Below are positions 27,654 through 36,682 of a DNA stretch of 64,000 nt, piece after piece. This DNA comes from Flavobacteriales bacterium 34_180_T64 (lineage in GTDB: Bacteria > Bacteroidota > Bacteroidia > Flavobacteriales > Flavobacteriaceae), in the NCBI GenBank assembly GCA_002162765.1, contig MAAR01000011.1:124001-188000 (forward strand), given 5' to 3'. Under the pieces are notes generated by a model. That model was not told where the DNA came from. It made no database searches and saw nothing but the letters and a program-made list of their open reading frames with translations. The position numbers were made by a program, and so were the translations under genes. Positions within the stretch are counted from its first letter, which is position 1. Every line of letters begins with the position of its first letter.

Positions 27654-27675
27654 AGTATGTAATTAGGGACATACT
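27654..27675. repeat. Inverted repeat between kinase and phosphatase genes
   Basis: AGTATGT (27654-27660) and ACATACT (27669-27675) form a perfect 7-base inverted repeat with an 8-base spacer, in the divergent region of module 1. A second one, AATGTGT and ACACATT, follows at 27682-27701. These may be operator or RNA hairpin sequences. Confidence 0.4.
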
Positions 27676-27778
27676 ATTATAAATGTGTTTTAAGACACAT
27701 TAATAACTCTAGTTGATGTGTTTATCACCTATAAATCTATTTGTGTCACTAACATTATTTATACACTTTAAACACTTA

Positions 27779-27786
27779 TATGTTTG
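27779..27786 (+). promoter_or_regulatory. -7 element of module 1, TATGTTTG
   Basis: TATGTTTG matches the consensus and is identical to the -7 box at 51685 in module 2. It overlaps the ATG of a longer reading frame at 27780. That ATG therefore cannot lie in a transcript made from this promoter, and the downstream ATG at 27846 is preferred. Confidence 0.5.
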
Positions 27787-27791
27787 TCTCT

Positions 27792-27805
27792 ATCAATCAA
27801 AAAAC
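27792..27805 (+). promoter_or_regulatory. Shared leader element, copy 1
   Basis: ATCAATCAAAAAAC lies just after the -7 box at 27779 and 40 bases before the ATG of the ankyrin/phosphatase gene. The identical 14-mer is found ahead of both ABC ATPase genes. Confidence 0.45.
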
Positions 27806-27845
27806 GGACAGTTTAAAATTCACTAATTATTTAAAACCTAATAAA

Positions 27846-29765
27846 ATGCCACAACTATTAAATTTTATGTGTTCACTAATAACACTATTTGTTTTTAATA
27901 ATGCTATCACAGCTCAAGAACCAACGCTAAACGAAAAAGGCAGTATCCATATAGAAGGGAAATGGGAAGGGAATTTAGTCGTTAATGAGAATAAGTCCAT
28001 AGGAATTATGTGGCGATTCGAAACATCAGAAGAAGGCAAGCTTATCGGCTTTATGGGGCCAGCTTCAAAAGGAGTGGCAACAATTCCTATGCAAGACCTT
28101 ATTGTTAGTAAAATGACTCTCAGTTTTTCTATTCACTCTCAGGGTAGCTTTTCAGGTGCAATTTCAGAAACGGAAATAAAAGGTACTTGGATTTCACAAA
28201 GCGGCAAGCAATTAGTGCTTTATATGGCTCGGGAATTAACCCAAGAACAATTAAGACAACGCTTTAGTAAATCTTCAGACAGTGATAAAATTGATATTCA
28301 ACAGGAAATTACCCTAGGAAATGTGGAAGCAGTTAAAACGTTTTTATCTAATAGTAATGGAATTGACAGCCTTTATGGCAAAGGACAAACCTTGCTGTTT
28401 ACTGCCATAAAAAAGGACAGATCTTATAAAGTAGCGAAGTATTTACTTGAAAATGGTGCTAATCCAAATTTAGAAACTGAAGGTTTAACTCCGTTAATGT
28501 ATGCTGTCGCCTATCAAAACCGTACGATTGTCAAGGAACTTATCTCTCATAAGGTTGATGTGAATTTTATAAGCAAAGAAAATCAGTCTGCAGTTATATT
28601 CGCTATTAAAGGGCGAGACGTGGAGACTCTTCAATTATTAATTAACAATGGAGCAGATCCTAGCATAAAAATCCAAGGTGATTATTCTGCCCTTGATTTG
28701 GCAAAAGAAGAAAACATCAAGGATATTATGGAAGTCCTTAATATTCCATATGAAGGTGTTAGTGATGGTCCTTACGTAATGCAAACAAACACAAGTCGTA
28801 CTGCAATCTGGATAAACAAAGGAGAAATCCACACTCAAAATATTAGCCCTCAAGATTCTCAAATTATTGAATACAATGGAGTTAAAGCAACACTATGGAA
28901 CAACGCTCCAGATGAGGTAAAAGTGCTAGAATATAATGGTGATTTCAAGATTGGTGCTGTAAGTGATATTCATGGCCAGTATGACACATTCATAAAACTC
29001 CTGAAAAACAATGGTGTTATCAATAAAAAAAATAAATGGAGTTTTGGAAATGGGCACTTCGTAGTTGCTGGTGATATGTTTGACAGAGGACCTCAAGTTA
29101 CAGAAGTATTGTGGTTTTTATATGATTTAGAAAAACAAGCTGAAGAAAAAGGTGGAAAATTGCATGTATTACTTGGTAATCATGATGTAATGGTACTAAA
29201 TGGTAATCTACGTTCTGTTCATCCAAAATACACAGAAATTGGAAAGATTCTGGAAAAACCTTTCAATACCCTTTTTAATAAAGGCACTGTACTAGGGGAT
29301 TGGTTACGCACACGTCCAGTAATAATTAAAATAAATAACATCCTATTCACACACGGCGGACTGCATCCCGATCTCGTAACGAAAGGCTTATCTATAGAAG
29401 ACATAAACAGTGAATTTAAACAACAATTGGTTGAAAGTGAATTAGTAGAAAAACGTAACGAGCTTGGGGACTTTCTGCATAGACATAACGGCCCAATCTA
29501 CTATAGAGGTTATTTTGAAGGAGAACTTGCTACAGATGAACAAATAGATGAGTTGTTAAAACATTTTCAGATTTCGAACATTGTTGTAGGTCATACCACA
29601 CACAAGCAAATAGAAATGCATTACGACGGAAGAATAATAGTTATAGACGCCAATATGAAAAGTGGGGCGATGGGAGAAATTCTCTTATGGCAAAATGGTC
29701 TATTTGTTCGAGGGAATCTATCAGGTGAAAAATTGCCCTTAAAAAGTAATCAAACTAAGCAGTAA
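27846..29765 (+). CDS. Secreted ankyrin-repeat / PPP-type metallophosphatase fusion
   Basis: From the ATG at 27846 the product has 639 residues with a signal peptide (1-24, ending AITAQ). Residues about 30-135 form a small beta domain (GKWEGNL opening) similar to domains in front of Bacteroidota secreted hydrolases. Residues about 157-275 hold three or four ankyrin repeats (ENGANPNLETEGLTPLMYA, NNGADPS). Residues about 370-600 are a calcineurin-like phosphoesterase of the PPP/Shewanella-like class with intact metal motifs: DIHGQYD, GDMFDRG, GNHDVM, HGGLHPD and a final GHTTH. It should act in the periplasm on phosphoproteins or other phosphoesters; the substrate is unknown. It lies between the module 1 kinase and ABC genes, 73 bases before the ATPase gene. 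Confidence 0.85.
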   Translation: MPQLLNFMCSLITLFVFNNAITAQEPTLNEKGSIHIEGKWEGNLVVNENKSIGIMWRFETSEEGKLIGFMGPASKGVATIPMQDLIVSKMTLSFSIHSQGSFSGAISETEIKGTWISQSGKQLVLYMARELTQEQLRQRFSKSSDSDKIDIQQEITLGNVEAVKTFLSNSNGIDSLYGKGQTLLFTAIKKDRSYKVAKYLLENGANPNLETEGLTPLMYAVAYQNRTIVKELISHKVDVNFISKENQSAVIFAIKGRDVETLQLLINNGADPSIKIQGDYSALDLAKEENIKDIMEVLNIPYEGVSDGPYVMQTNTSRTAIWINKGEIHTQNISPQDSQIIEYNGVKATLWNNAPDEVKVLEYNGDFKIGAVSDIHGQYDTFIKLLKNNGVINKKNKWSFGNGHFVVAGDMFDRGPQVTEVLWFLYDLEKQAEEKGGKLHVLLGNHDVMVLNGNLRSVHPKYTEIGKILEKPFNTLFNKGTVLGDWLRTRPVIIKINNILFTHGGLHPDLVTKGLSIEDINSEFKQQLVESELVEKRNELGDFLHRHNGPIYYRGYFEGELATDEQIDELLKHFQISNIVVGHTTHKQIEMHYDGRIIVIDANMKSGAMGEILLWQNGLFVRGNLSGEKLPLKSNQTKQ

Positions 29766-29777
29766 AACTGCATTATA

Positions 29778-29793
29778 TCACTGAACTCAGTGA
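29778..29793. repeat. Perfect inverted repeat between phosphatase and ABC genes
   Basis: TCACTGA-AC-TCAGTGA is a 7-base perfect inverted repeat 12 bases after the phosphatase stop. There is no following T run, so it is a weak terminator, a processing hairpin or an operator. Confidence 0.45.
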
Positions 29794-29817
29794 CTTATTC
29801 CAAAACATTTATAAAAT

Positions 29818-29831
29818 ATCAATCAAAAAAC
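29818..29831 (+). promoter_or_regulatory. Shared leader element, copy 2
   Basis: ATCAATCAAAAAAC ends 7 bases before the ATG of the module 1 ABC ATPase gene, in the place of a ribosome binding region. The same 14-mer lies 8 bases before the paralogous ATPase gene at 51849. Confidence 0.5.
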
Positions 29832-29838
29832 GAAGCCT

Positions 29839-30726
29839 ATGGAACTCATTATTAACAATCTATCAAAAACTTATTCAAATGGTATTAAAGCATTACAAAA
29901 TATTTCATTAGATATACCAACAGGCATGTTTGGTTTGCTAGGGCCAAATGGCGCCGGAAAATCGACACTTATGAGAACACTCTCGACACTACAAGAAGCC
30001 GACAGTGGATCTGTTTTTCTTGGAGACATAGATGTGTTAAAACAAAAAAATGAGTTGCGACAGGTATTAGGATATTTACCGCAGCAATTTGGTTTATATC
30101 CTAAAATATCTGCTGAAGTATTGCTAAATCATTTCGCAGTACTAAAGGGAATCGCTAATAAAAGCGAGCGTCAAGAATTAGTGAAAGCACTTTTAGAAAA
30201 AACCAACTTATATGAGGTAAGAAAACAAAATCTTAAAGGCTATTCTGGTGGAATGAAACAACGTTTTGGTATCGCACAAGCTTTATTGAATAATCCTAAA
30301 CTACTTATTGTAGATGAACCTACTGCAGGATTAGATCCTGTAGAGAGAAATCGATTTTATAATGTGTTAAGTGAATTAGGAGAACACACAGTAGTTATAC
30401 TATCTACGCATATTGTGGATGATGTTAAAGAACTCTGTACTAATATGGCTATTATTAATCAAGGTCAAGTTTGTTTAAAAGGAAATCCATCACAAATAAT
30501 TGAAGACTTAAAAGGCAAGGTCTATAAAAAAACAATAGAAAAGCCTGAATTAAACCTTTACAAACAAAACTATCAAGTCATCAGTGAAAAATTATTTCTA
30601 GGGAAGCCAACCATTCATATATTAAGTGATAACAATCCAGGAGATGGTTTCACTGGTGTTAATGCTGATTTAGAAGATGTGTATTTCTCGGAAATATTTA
30701 ATAATACGAACCCTAAATCAAATTAG
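29839..30726 (+). CDS. ABC transporter ATP-binding protein (module 1)
   Basis: The 295-residue ATPase is cytoplasmic and presumably drives the membrane protein encoded 2 bases downstream. Walker A is GPNGAGKST (35-43), the Q-loop lies in YLPQQFG (80-85), the signature is YSGGMKQR (135-142), Walker B is LLIVDE (155-160) and the H-loop is in LSTHIVDD (H191). The D-loop is GLDP. A C-terminal extension of about 75 residues after the H-loop domain is typical of ATPases paired with ABC-2 permeases. It is closely similar to the product of the gene at 51849 along its whole length. The short gap to the permease gene indicates cotranscription and coupled translation. Confidence 0.95.
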   Translation: MELIINNLSKTYSNGIKALQNISLDIPTGMFGLLGPNGAGKSTLMRTLSTLQEADSGSVFLGDIDVLKQKNELRQVLGYLPQQFGLYPKISAEVLLNHFAVLKGIANKSERQELVKALLEKTNLYEVRKQNLKGYSGGMKQRFGIAQALLNNPKLLIVDEPTAGLDPVERNRFYNVLSELGEHTVVILSTHIVDDVKELCTNMAIINQGQVCLKGNPSQIIEDLKGKVYKKTIEKPELNLYKQNYQVISEKLFLGKPTIHILSDNNPGDGFTGVNADLEDVYFSEIFNNTNPKSN

Positions 30727-30728
30727 TT

Positions 30729-33700
30729 ATGTGGTATAACATTTTTAAGTTCGAAATACAATATCGAATTAAGCGACCAGACACTTATGTTTTCTTTTTG
30801 TTTCTTTTTCTCTTTTCTATTGTTGGTGTAGATTTTGTTTTTCAAGGTGCCGATTTTGGAGCTATGAAAAAAAATTCGCCATTTGTAATTGCAAAAACAA
30901 TGGGAGCAATCACTGGCATATTTATGATTTTAGCCTCAATGATTATGGGAGTTTCTGTATTAAGAGATTTTGAATATGAAATTGAATCGCTCATTTTTTC
31001 TACAACAATCAAGAAAAAAGATTATTTATTGGGTCGATTTTTAGGCTCGTTTACTGTTTTGCTATTCGTGTTTTCTGGTGTATTATTCGGAATGATGTTA
31101 GGTGAATTTATGCCTTGGCACAACCCAAATTATTTATTAGAGTTTAGTTTTTTAACTTATTTAAAAACTTTTCTGATAGTAACCTTACCAACTTTATTTT
31201 TTGGAGCATCTTTATTTTTCGTCACTGGTGCTTTAAGTAGAAATCTAGTTGTAGTATATACACAAGGTATCTTTTTATTTGTTGTTTTTATGCTAACAAA
31301 AGCTATTACCAATCAATTTTGGCAAGCCATTTTGGATCCATTTTCATTAACAACAACAACTTTTGTTACAAAGTCTTGGTCTGCTCTTGAAAGGGGGACA
31401 CAAAGCATTCCATTTTTTGGAGGAGCGCTTATGTATAATAAATTGTTTTGGTTTTCACTTGGGATACTTGCGTTGTTATATGGTTATAAAAAGTTTAATT
31501 TTAATGTGATTAAAAACAAGCAGTCTAAAAGAAAAAAAGTACAAGTTTCAAATATTGAACCTGTTAGTGACGCTAGTGCTATAACTATTCCAGATGCTGA
31601 AAAGCAATATGGTATGCTTTCAAAATGGACTCAATTAAAGCAATTTTCTTGGTTTTATTTTTTAAATATTTGCAAGCAATCCTCATTTTGGGCCATCGTT
31701 ATTTGTGGGATGGTCATCATTCTTATAAATTCTGTAAGCCTTGGCACAGTCTATGGCGTCGATAGCTATCCTGCAACCTATTTTATTGTAGAAGAACTAA
31801 AAGAAACATCAATATATTTTTTCATCATCATCTTGGTGTTCTATTCTGGCGAATTGGTTTGGAAAGAAAGAGGCGCTAAATTAAACTTGATTTACGATGC
31901 CACAGCAATGTCTAGTTTTATAAACCTCGCAGGCAAATACATTGCGCTTAATCTTATTTATGTGGTGTTAATGCTCGCTTTGATTAGTTCTGGTATTATT
32001 TTTCAGACCCTAAATGGGTATTATAACTACGAATTTTCGGTATACTTCTCTGGGTTTTTCCTTGAAATATTACCGTCTTTAGCATTATTCACATTTATAG
32101 CTTTCTTTGTTCAAGCGTTGGTAAACCACAAGTTTGTGGGTATTATGGTGGTCATTATTTTATTTATTTCGACCATTACCTTGGGTGTATTTGGCTTCGA
32201 TCACGACTTGTATTTCTTTGGTGGACGTTCTCTAGGAACATATTCTGACATGAATGGTTATGGTCATTCTTTAAAACCCTATTTATTGATTAAATCCTAT
32301 TGGTTATTCTTCGGGATACTATTACTTATAATAGGATCACTTTTCATAGTAAGAGGTACAGAAACTAATCTCTTAAAACGTCTAAAAATTAGTAAACAAA
32401 GAATAAGTAAACCACTCTTTATCTTTGGAAGTGTTATTACTATAATATTTATTTTACTTGGGAGTTTCATTTTTTACAACACTAATGTTCTAAATGACTA
32501 CTGGACCAATTCTGAAGCCACTGAATTTAGGATTGCTTATGAAAAAAACTTGAAGTCCTTTGAATATTTACCACAACCCAAAATAGTGGATGTGAATTTA
32601 AAAGTGGAGCTGTATCCTTTATCAAGAAATTATACTGCGGAAGGTTATTATATTTTAAAAAACACAAATGAACAACCAATTAATGAGATTCATATTCAAA
32701 AATTACTTGAAAGGAGCGTCACATTAGATACTATCACATTTGAAGGAGGCGCAACAGAAAATAATAAATACGCTACTTACAATTATACTATCTATCAGTT
32801 GAATAACACTTTGAATCCTGGAGATTCAATTAAAATGAATTTTAAGCAATCACTAACTACTAAAGGGTTTGAGTCAGGTAATTCAAATTCTACTATTGTA
32901 GGAAATGGAACCTTTTTTAAAAACCAAGACTTTCCAACAATTGGCTACAGTCGTAAAATTGAGTTAAATGATAATGACGAACGCTCAAAGTATAATTTAC
33001 CAGAAAGAACAAGTAGAGCTAGTAGAGATGATATGACCGAATTAGTAAACGCAAGGTCTGGAGGTGATTCTGATGGTATTAATTTTGAAATGATCATAGG
33101 AACAGAAATTAATCAAACAGCGATAGCTCCAGGGAATTTAATAAAACAATGGACGGAGAATAACCGTAGTTATTACCATTATAAAATGAAGCAACCTATT
33201 GTTAACTTTTATGCGATGGTTTCTGCGCGATATGAATTAAAAAAAGACAAATGGATTTCAAAATCCGATTCTATCACAAAACACGTAGCTCTAGAAATTT
33301 ACTATCATAAAGGTCATGACTATAACATTGATAGAATGATGCTGTCTATGAAAGCGTCGCTAAATTATTACAGTACGCATTTTAGTCCGTATCAATATGA
33401 ACAGTTACGTATTATGGAGTTTCCGCGTTATGCACAATTTGCACAATCATTTCCAGGAACTGTTCCATTCTCGGAGTCTATAGGGTTTGTTTTAGATATT
33501 GATGATGAAACAGATGTAGATATGGCTTTTTATGTGACTGCTCACGAAATTGCACATCAATGGTTTGGTATGCAAGTAGCCGCAGCAAATGTAAAAGGGC
33601 GACATCTTATTTTAGAGACACTCTCTCAATATGCAGCAATGATGGTTTTAAAAGAACACTATCCAAAAGAAAGGGTTCAGCAATTTTTAGACATTCAGAA

Positions 33701-34016
33701 CGACAGATATTTAGAAGGAAAACGCAGAGAAAGTGGACAAGAACCAGCATTGGAATTTGTAGAAAACCAAGAGTATATCTATTATGCCAAAGGCGCTATT
33801 AATATGTATGCATTACAGAAAGAGATCGGTGAAGACAAGGTCAATCTAGCTTTGAAAAGATTTATTAATGATTGGAACATCATTGATGGCTCTATGAAAA
33901 ATCATACAAATAGATACGCCACAAGTAAAGATTTACTTGGTTATTTTAAAGAAGTAACTCCAGATAATCAACAATATATAATCACTGAACTTTTTGAATC
34001 GGTATGTGAATTTTAA
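30729..34016 (+). CDS. ABC-2 permease fused to M1-type aminopeptidase domain, C-terminally short (module 1)
   Basis: The 1095-residue protein has two ABC-2 permease-like membrane halves (about 15-250 and 300-590; about twelve helices, each half with an S-x-x-I-x-K-x-x-Y or W-K-E-R-G coupling motif). Then comes a large extracytoplasmic M1-type peptidase region (about 600-1095). The zinc site is HEIAHQW (H939, E940, H943) with a Glu at 963 in ILETLSQY. The usual GxMEN exopeptidase motif is replaced by MEFPRYAQF. It ends 11 residues after the conserved C-terminal W/L-F-x-x-V region, and so lacks about 90 residues of the beta domain present in the paralog at 52740. No continuation is found in other frames. 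It may still be folded and active, but decay is possible. Confidence 0.88.
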   Translation: MWYNIFKFEIQYRIKRPDTYVFFLFLFLFSIVGVDFVFQGADFGAMKKNSPFVIAKTMGAITGIFMILASMIMGVSVLRDFEYEIESLIFSTTIKKKDYLLGRFLGSFTVLLFVFSGVLFGMMLGEFMPWHNPNYLLEFSFLTYLKTFLIVTLPTLFFGASLFFVTGALSRNLVVVYTQGIFLFVVFMLTKAITNQFWQAILDPFSLTTTTFVTKSWSALERGTQSIPFFGGALMYNKLFWFSLGILALLYGYKKFNFNVIKNKQSKRKKVQVSNIEPVSDASAITIPDAEKQYGMLSKWTQLKQFSWFYFLNICKQSSFWAIVICGMVIILINSVSLGTVYGVDSYPATYFIVEELKETSIYFFIIILVFYSGELVWKERGAKLNLIYDATAMSSFINLAGKYIALNLIYVVLMLALISSGIIFQTLNGYYNYEFSVYFSGFFLEILPSLALFTFIAFFVQALVNHKFVGIMVVIILFISTITLGVFGFDHDLYFFGGRSLGTYSDMNGYGHSLKPYLLIKSYWLFFGILLLIIGSLFIVRGTETNLLKRLKISKQRISKPLFIFGSVITIIFILLGSFIFYNTNVLNDYWTNSEATEFRIAYEKNLKSFEYLPQPKIVDVNLKVELYPLSRNYTAEGYYILKNTNEQPINEIHIQKLLERSVTLDTITFEGGATENNKYATYNYTIYQLNNTLNPGDSIKMNFKQSLTTKGFESGNSNSTIVGNGTFFKNQDFPTIGYSRKIELNDNDERSKYNLPERTSRASRDDMTELVNARSGGDSDGINFEMIIGTEINQTAIAPGNLIKQWTENNRSYYHYKMKQPIVNFYAMVSARYELKKDKWISKSDSITKHVALEIYYHKGHDYNIDRMMLSMKASLNYYSTHFSPYQYEQLRIMEFPRYAQFAQSFPGTVPFSESIGFVLDIDDETDVDMAFYVTAHEIAHQWFGMQVAAANVKGRHLILETLSQYAAMMVLKEHYPKERVQQFLDIQNDRYLEGKRRESGQEPALEFVENQEYIYYAKGAINMYALQKEIGEDKVNLALKRFINDWNIIDGSMKNHTNRYATSKDLLGYFKEVTPDNQQYIITELFESVCEF

Positions 34017-34033
34017 ATAGATTTGGACTATAA

Positions 34034-34092
34034 TTACTTCAACTTGGTAGAAAATTTAAATATTTGGTTTTTTTAATGTACCGTTGAAGTAA
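34034..34092. repeat. 10-base inverted repeat downstream of the truncated M1 gene
   Basis: TTACTTCAAC (34034-34043) and GTTGAAGTAA (34083-34092) are perfect reverse complements flanking a 39-base AT-rich spacer. The right arm is 18 bases after the M1 gene's stop region's T-rich tract. It may be a long-loop hairpin or the scar of a small mobile element. Confidence 0.4.
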
Positions 34093-34202
34093 GCAGGAAT
34101 TAAGCAAAAAAGTGTCATTTAATTTATAAAATGAGAGCAGTATCCTGAATGTATATAGATTTTATTTAATCCTTTCAAAACATAAACATGGACAATAAAT
34201 AA

Positions 34203-34210
34203 TACCTTTG
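34203..34210 (+). promoter_or_regulatory. -7 element of the AraC gene
   Basis: TACCTTTG matches the TAnnTTTG consensus and lies 19 bases before the ATG at 34230. No TTG is correctly spaced upstream. Confidence 0.5.
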
Positions 34211-34229
34211 CTCATATTTATACTAGAAA

Positions 34230-35069
34230 ATGCCAATAGAAAATATTCCAGAAGTCTATTTAAAAGCCAATGAACAAGATCCTGAATTATTCGTTTATGA
34301 TTTTAAAATGACGAATGATGTGGTGAAAAGCAAGGTGAATTTATCTATGAATATGTTTAGTTTTTTACAAGTTGGTAAAAAGCAAGTTCATTTTGCCGAC
34401 AATGCGGTTTCTGTTAATAAAGAACAATCACTTCTCATAAAAAAAGGAAATTGCCTATGGACTGAACTGTTGGATAATGAAGATATTTACTATTGTAAAC
34501 TGCTCTTTTTTTCAGAAAAAGAACTCACAAGCTTTCTAAAGAAGCATTCAACGATCGATCAAAATACGACTGATGAAATTCCCTATTTTATTATTGAAAA
34601 TGATTCATTCATAATTTCTTACTTAAACGCCTTAACAAGTATTGGTCAAACTAATACAAATTTCAAGAACAAAATGCTTTCCCTAAAGTTCGAAGAAATA
34701 ATGCTTTATCTTTTAAATAAATACGGTGAAAAATTTGAATTGTATTTGCATTCATTGATTTCGAATGAAAGCTCTTCCTTTAAAAATGTTATAGAGAGTA
34801 ATGTGTATTCTAATCTAAAACTAGAAGAGATTGCCTTTCTATGCAATATGAGTTTGTCTACGTTTAAGCGTTATTTTACTACAGAATATAAAGTTACACC
34901 TGGGAAATGGTTGCAGGATAAACGCTTGCAAAGAGCAAAGGAAAATTTACAAGACGGGATTTTAAAACCCTCAGACATTTACTTGGATTATGGATATAAT
35001 AATTTATCTAATTTCAGCGTTGCCTTTAAAAATAAATTTGGAATCAATCCAAAGGATGTTACCAAATAA
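34230..35069 (+). CDS. AraC family transcriptional regulator
   Basis: The 279-residue cytoplasmic protein has a variable N-terminal sensory domain (1-180) and a C-terminal AraC/XylS double helix-turn-helix (about 185-279). The first helix-turn-helix is LEEIAFLCNMSLSTFKRYF. After PGKWLQDKRLQRAKENL comes the second, with SDIYLDYGYNNLSNFSVAFK, and the protein ends in FGINPKDV. The N-terminal domain has weak cupin-like character (FADNAVSVNKEQSLLIKKG) of the type seen in ligand-sensing AraC proteins. The next gene downstream on the same strand, an iron alcohol dehydrogenase, has its own -7 element and is a plausible target by position. Regulators of this shape often control a single neighbouring metabolic gene. 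Confidence 0.9.
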   Translation: MPIENIPEVYLKANEQDPELFVYDFKMTNDVVKSKVNLSMNMFSFLQVGKKQVHFADNAVSVNKEQSLLIKKGNCLWTELLDNEDIYYCKLLFFSEKELTSFLKKHSTIDQNTTDEIPYFIIENDSFIISYLNALTSIGQTNTNFKNKMLSLKFEEIMLYLLNKYGEKFELYLHSLISNESSSFKNVIESNVYSNLKLEEIAFLCNMSLSTFKRYFTTEYKVTPGKWLQDKRLQRAKENLQDGILKPSDIYLDYGYNNLSNFSVAFKNKFGINPKDVTK

Positions 35070-35191
35070 ATATTAATTTCACTTTTCCACAAAGGACTAG
35101 ATACGTACTCGAATTTTCAATTTAAGCAAAATTGACCTTTTTTCATAAGAGGTTGAACGGTATTAGTAACTCTTAAAACACAATCTCAATA

Positions 35192-35199
35192 TACTTTTG
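35192..35199 (+). promoter_or_regulatory. -7 element of the iron alcohol dehydrogenase gene
   Basis: TACTTTTG matches the -7 consensus and lies 39 bases before the ATG at 35239. The -33 box is not clear. Confidence 0.5.
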
Positions 35200-35238
35200 C
35201 ATCAGAAATTATAATTATAAATAATTAATAAAAATACG

Positions 35239-36390
35239 ATGGCAAAATTTATAGTACCAAAAGAAATACATCACGGCTTAGGAAGTCTTGAGAGATTAAA
35301 AGATTTAAAAGGAAAAAAAGCAGTTTTAGTAATTGGTGGGAGTTCAGTTAGAAAAAACGGATCGTTAGAGCGCGCACAAAATTACTTAGCAGAAGCAAAT
35401 ATTGAATCTTCTGTGTTTGGAGGAGTAGAGGCCGACCCTTCAATTGATACTGTTTATAAAGGTGCTGAATTTATTACTCAAGAACAACCAGATGTCATAA
35501 TTGGTTTAGGTGGTTGTTCTGCAATCGACGCTGCTAAAGCAATGTGGATTTACTACGAATACCCAGACTCTAAGCTTGAAGATTTAGTGGCACCATTCGC
35601 AGTTAAACCATTACGTAATAAAGCTATTTTTGTTGCTGTACCTTCTACCAGTGGTACAGGTACTGAAGTGACAGGACTGTCTGTGATTACTGACAGAGAA
35701 AAAGGAACTAAATACCCTATTGTATCTCACGAATTAACGCCAGATGTAGCTATTATTGATGGTGAATTATGTGCAAGTATGCCTACTCATGTTACTGGAA
35801 ATACTGGTTTAGATGTATTAAGTCATGGTGTTGAGGCATATGCTTCAAACATCGCGGATAGATATAATGATGCTTTAGCAAAAGGAGCGATCGACTTGGT
35901 ATTTAAAAACTTACCAACGGTAATTAAAGAGCCTAATAATCTAGATGCACGTCAAACGATGCACGATGCTTCATGTATGGCAGGTATGGCATTTACTAAT
36001 GTTTGGTTAGGAATTGTTCACTCAATGTCTCATCAAATTGGTGGTACTTTTGGTATTCCTCATGGTTGTGGTAATGCTATTTTAATGCCTAACGTTATCC
36101 GTTTTAACTCTAAAGTAACTGATAAGTACGAAGATTTAGCAGCATTATTAGGAAAGTCTACAGCAGAAGAATTTGCTCAAGAAGTTTCTAATTTACGTGA
36201 ATCGGTTGGTGTGGTTGGTTCTTTAAAAGAGTACGGAATCGACGCAATAGAATGGGAAGCGAAATTAGATACGCTTACTGAAAATGCAATGAAAGATCCT
36301 TGTACACTATTCAATCCTAGAAAACCTAAATTTGAAGAAATTAAGGCCATCTTACAAGCATGTTATGATGGTGAGGCAATTACGTTCTAA
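35239..36390 (+). CDS. Iron-containing (group III) alcohol dehydrogenase
   Basis: The 383-residue cytoplasmic enzyme oxidises alcohols or reduces aldehydes with NAD(P). Family signatures are GLGGCSAIDAAK (89-100, NAD-binding, GGGS-like), AVPSTSGTGTEVT (133-145) and the metal ligands D192, H196, H261 and H275 in LDVLSHGVEAY, GIVHSMSHQIGG and GIPHGCGNA. The spacing of the four ligands equals that of FucO-type enzymes. The first residues MAKFIVPKEIHHGLGSL fit a normal start. Codon use looks unusually regular and optimal for this genome, hinting at strong expression. The gene follows an AraC regulator and is closed by a terminator at 36419. The physiological substrate cannot be told. Confidence 0.94.
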   Translation: MAKFIVPKEIHHGLGSLERLKDLKGKKAVLVIGGSSVRKNGSLERAQNYLAEANIESSVFGGVEADPSIDTVYKGAEFITQEQPDVIIGLGGCSAIDAAKAMWIYYEYPDSKLEDLVAPFAVKPLRNKAIFVAVPSTSGTGTEVTGLSVITDREKGTKYPIVSHELTPDVAIIDGELCASMPTHVTGNTGLDVLSHGVEAYASNIADRYNDALAKGAIDLVFKNLPTVIKEPNNLDARQTMHDASCMAGMAFTNVWLGIVHSMSHQIGGTFGIPHGCGNAILMPNVIRFNSKVTDKYEDLAALLGKSTAEEFAQEVSNLRESVGVVGSLKEYGIDAIEWEAKLDTLTENAMKDPCTLFNPRKPKFEEIKAILQACYDGEAITF

Positions 36391-36418
36391 GTAAAATATA
36401 TTCCTTATATATAAGAAA

Positions 36419-36442
36419 AGTCCTAAATTAATTTTTAGGGCT
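36419..36442 (+). terminator. Rho-independent terminator after the iron alcohol dehydrogenase
   Basis: AGTCCTAAA (36419-36427) pairs with TTTAGGGCT (36434-36442), with one G-U pair and a 6-base loop, followed by a T run. It starts 29 bases after the stop. Confidence 0.85.
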
Positions 36443-36652
36443 TTTTTATGTTTTTAAGAATAAGTAAAGAGAATCACCTAGAAAAAAATATAACACATAA
36501 ACACTCAAAATACGAGTAAACAAACTGAGAAACTTAGATTCGAAATTCACGGCTCTTACTTTTTAAATAGGGGTGGAGTGTGTAAACGCTTTTAAGATAG
36601 AATTAGTGATTTGTCTACTATTAAATTACAATAATACACCAATATAAATGCA

Positions 36653-36660
36653 TATCTTTG
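36653..36660 (+). promoter_or_regulatory. -7 element of the M13 peptidase gene
   Basis: TATCTTTG matches the -7 consensus 22 bases before the ATG at 36683. The rest of the 292-base gap since 36390 holds only the terminator at 36419. Confidence 0.5.
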
Positions 36661-36682
36661 AAAAAACAAAACGCATTATTCT

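Noticed and set aside
27780..27845. N-terminal extension of the ankyrin/phosphatase gene from an ATG at 27780
   Set aside because: It would put 22 residues before the signal peptide, and the ATG overlaps the -7 box TATGTTTG.
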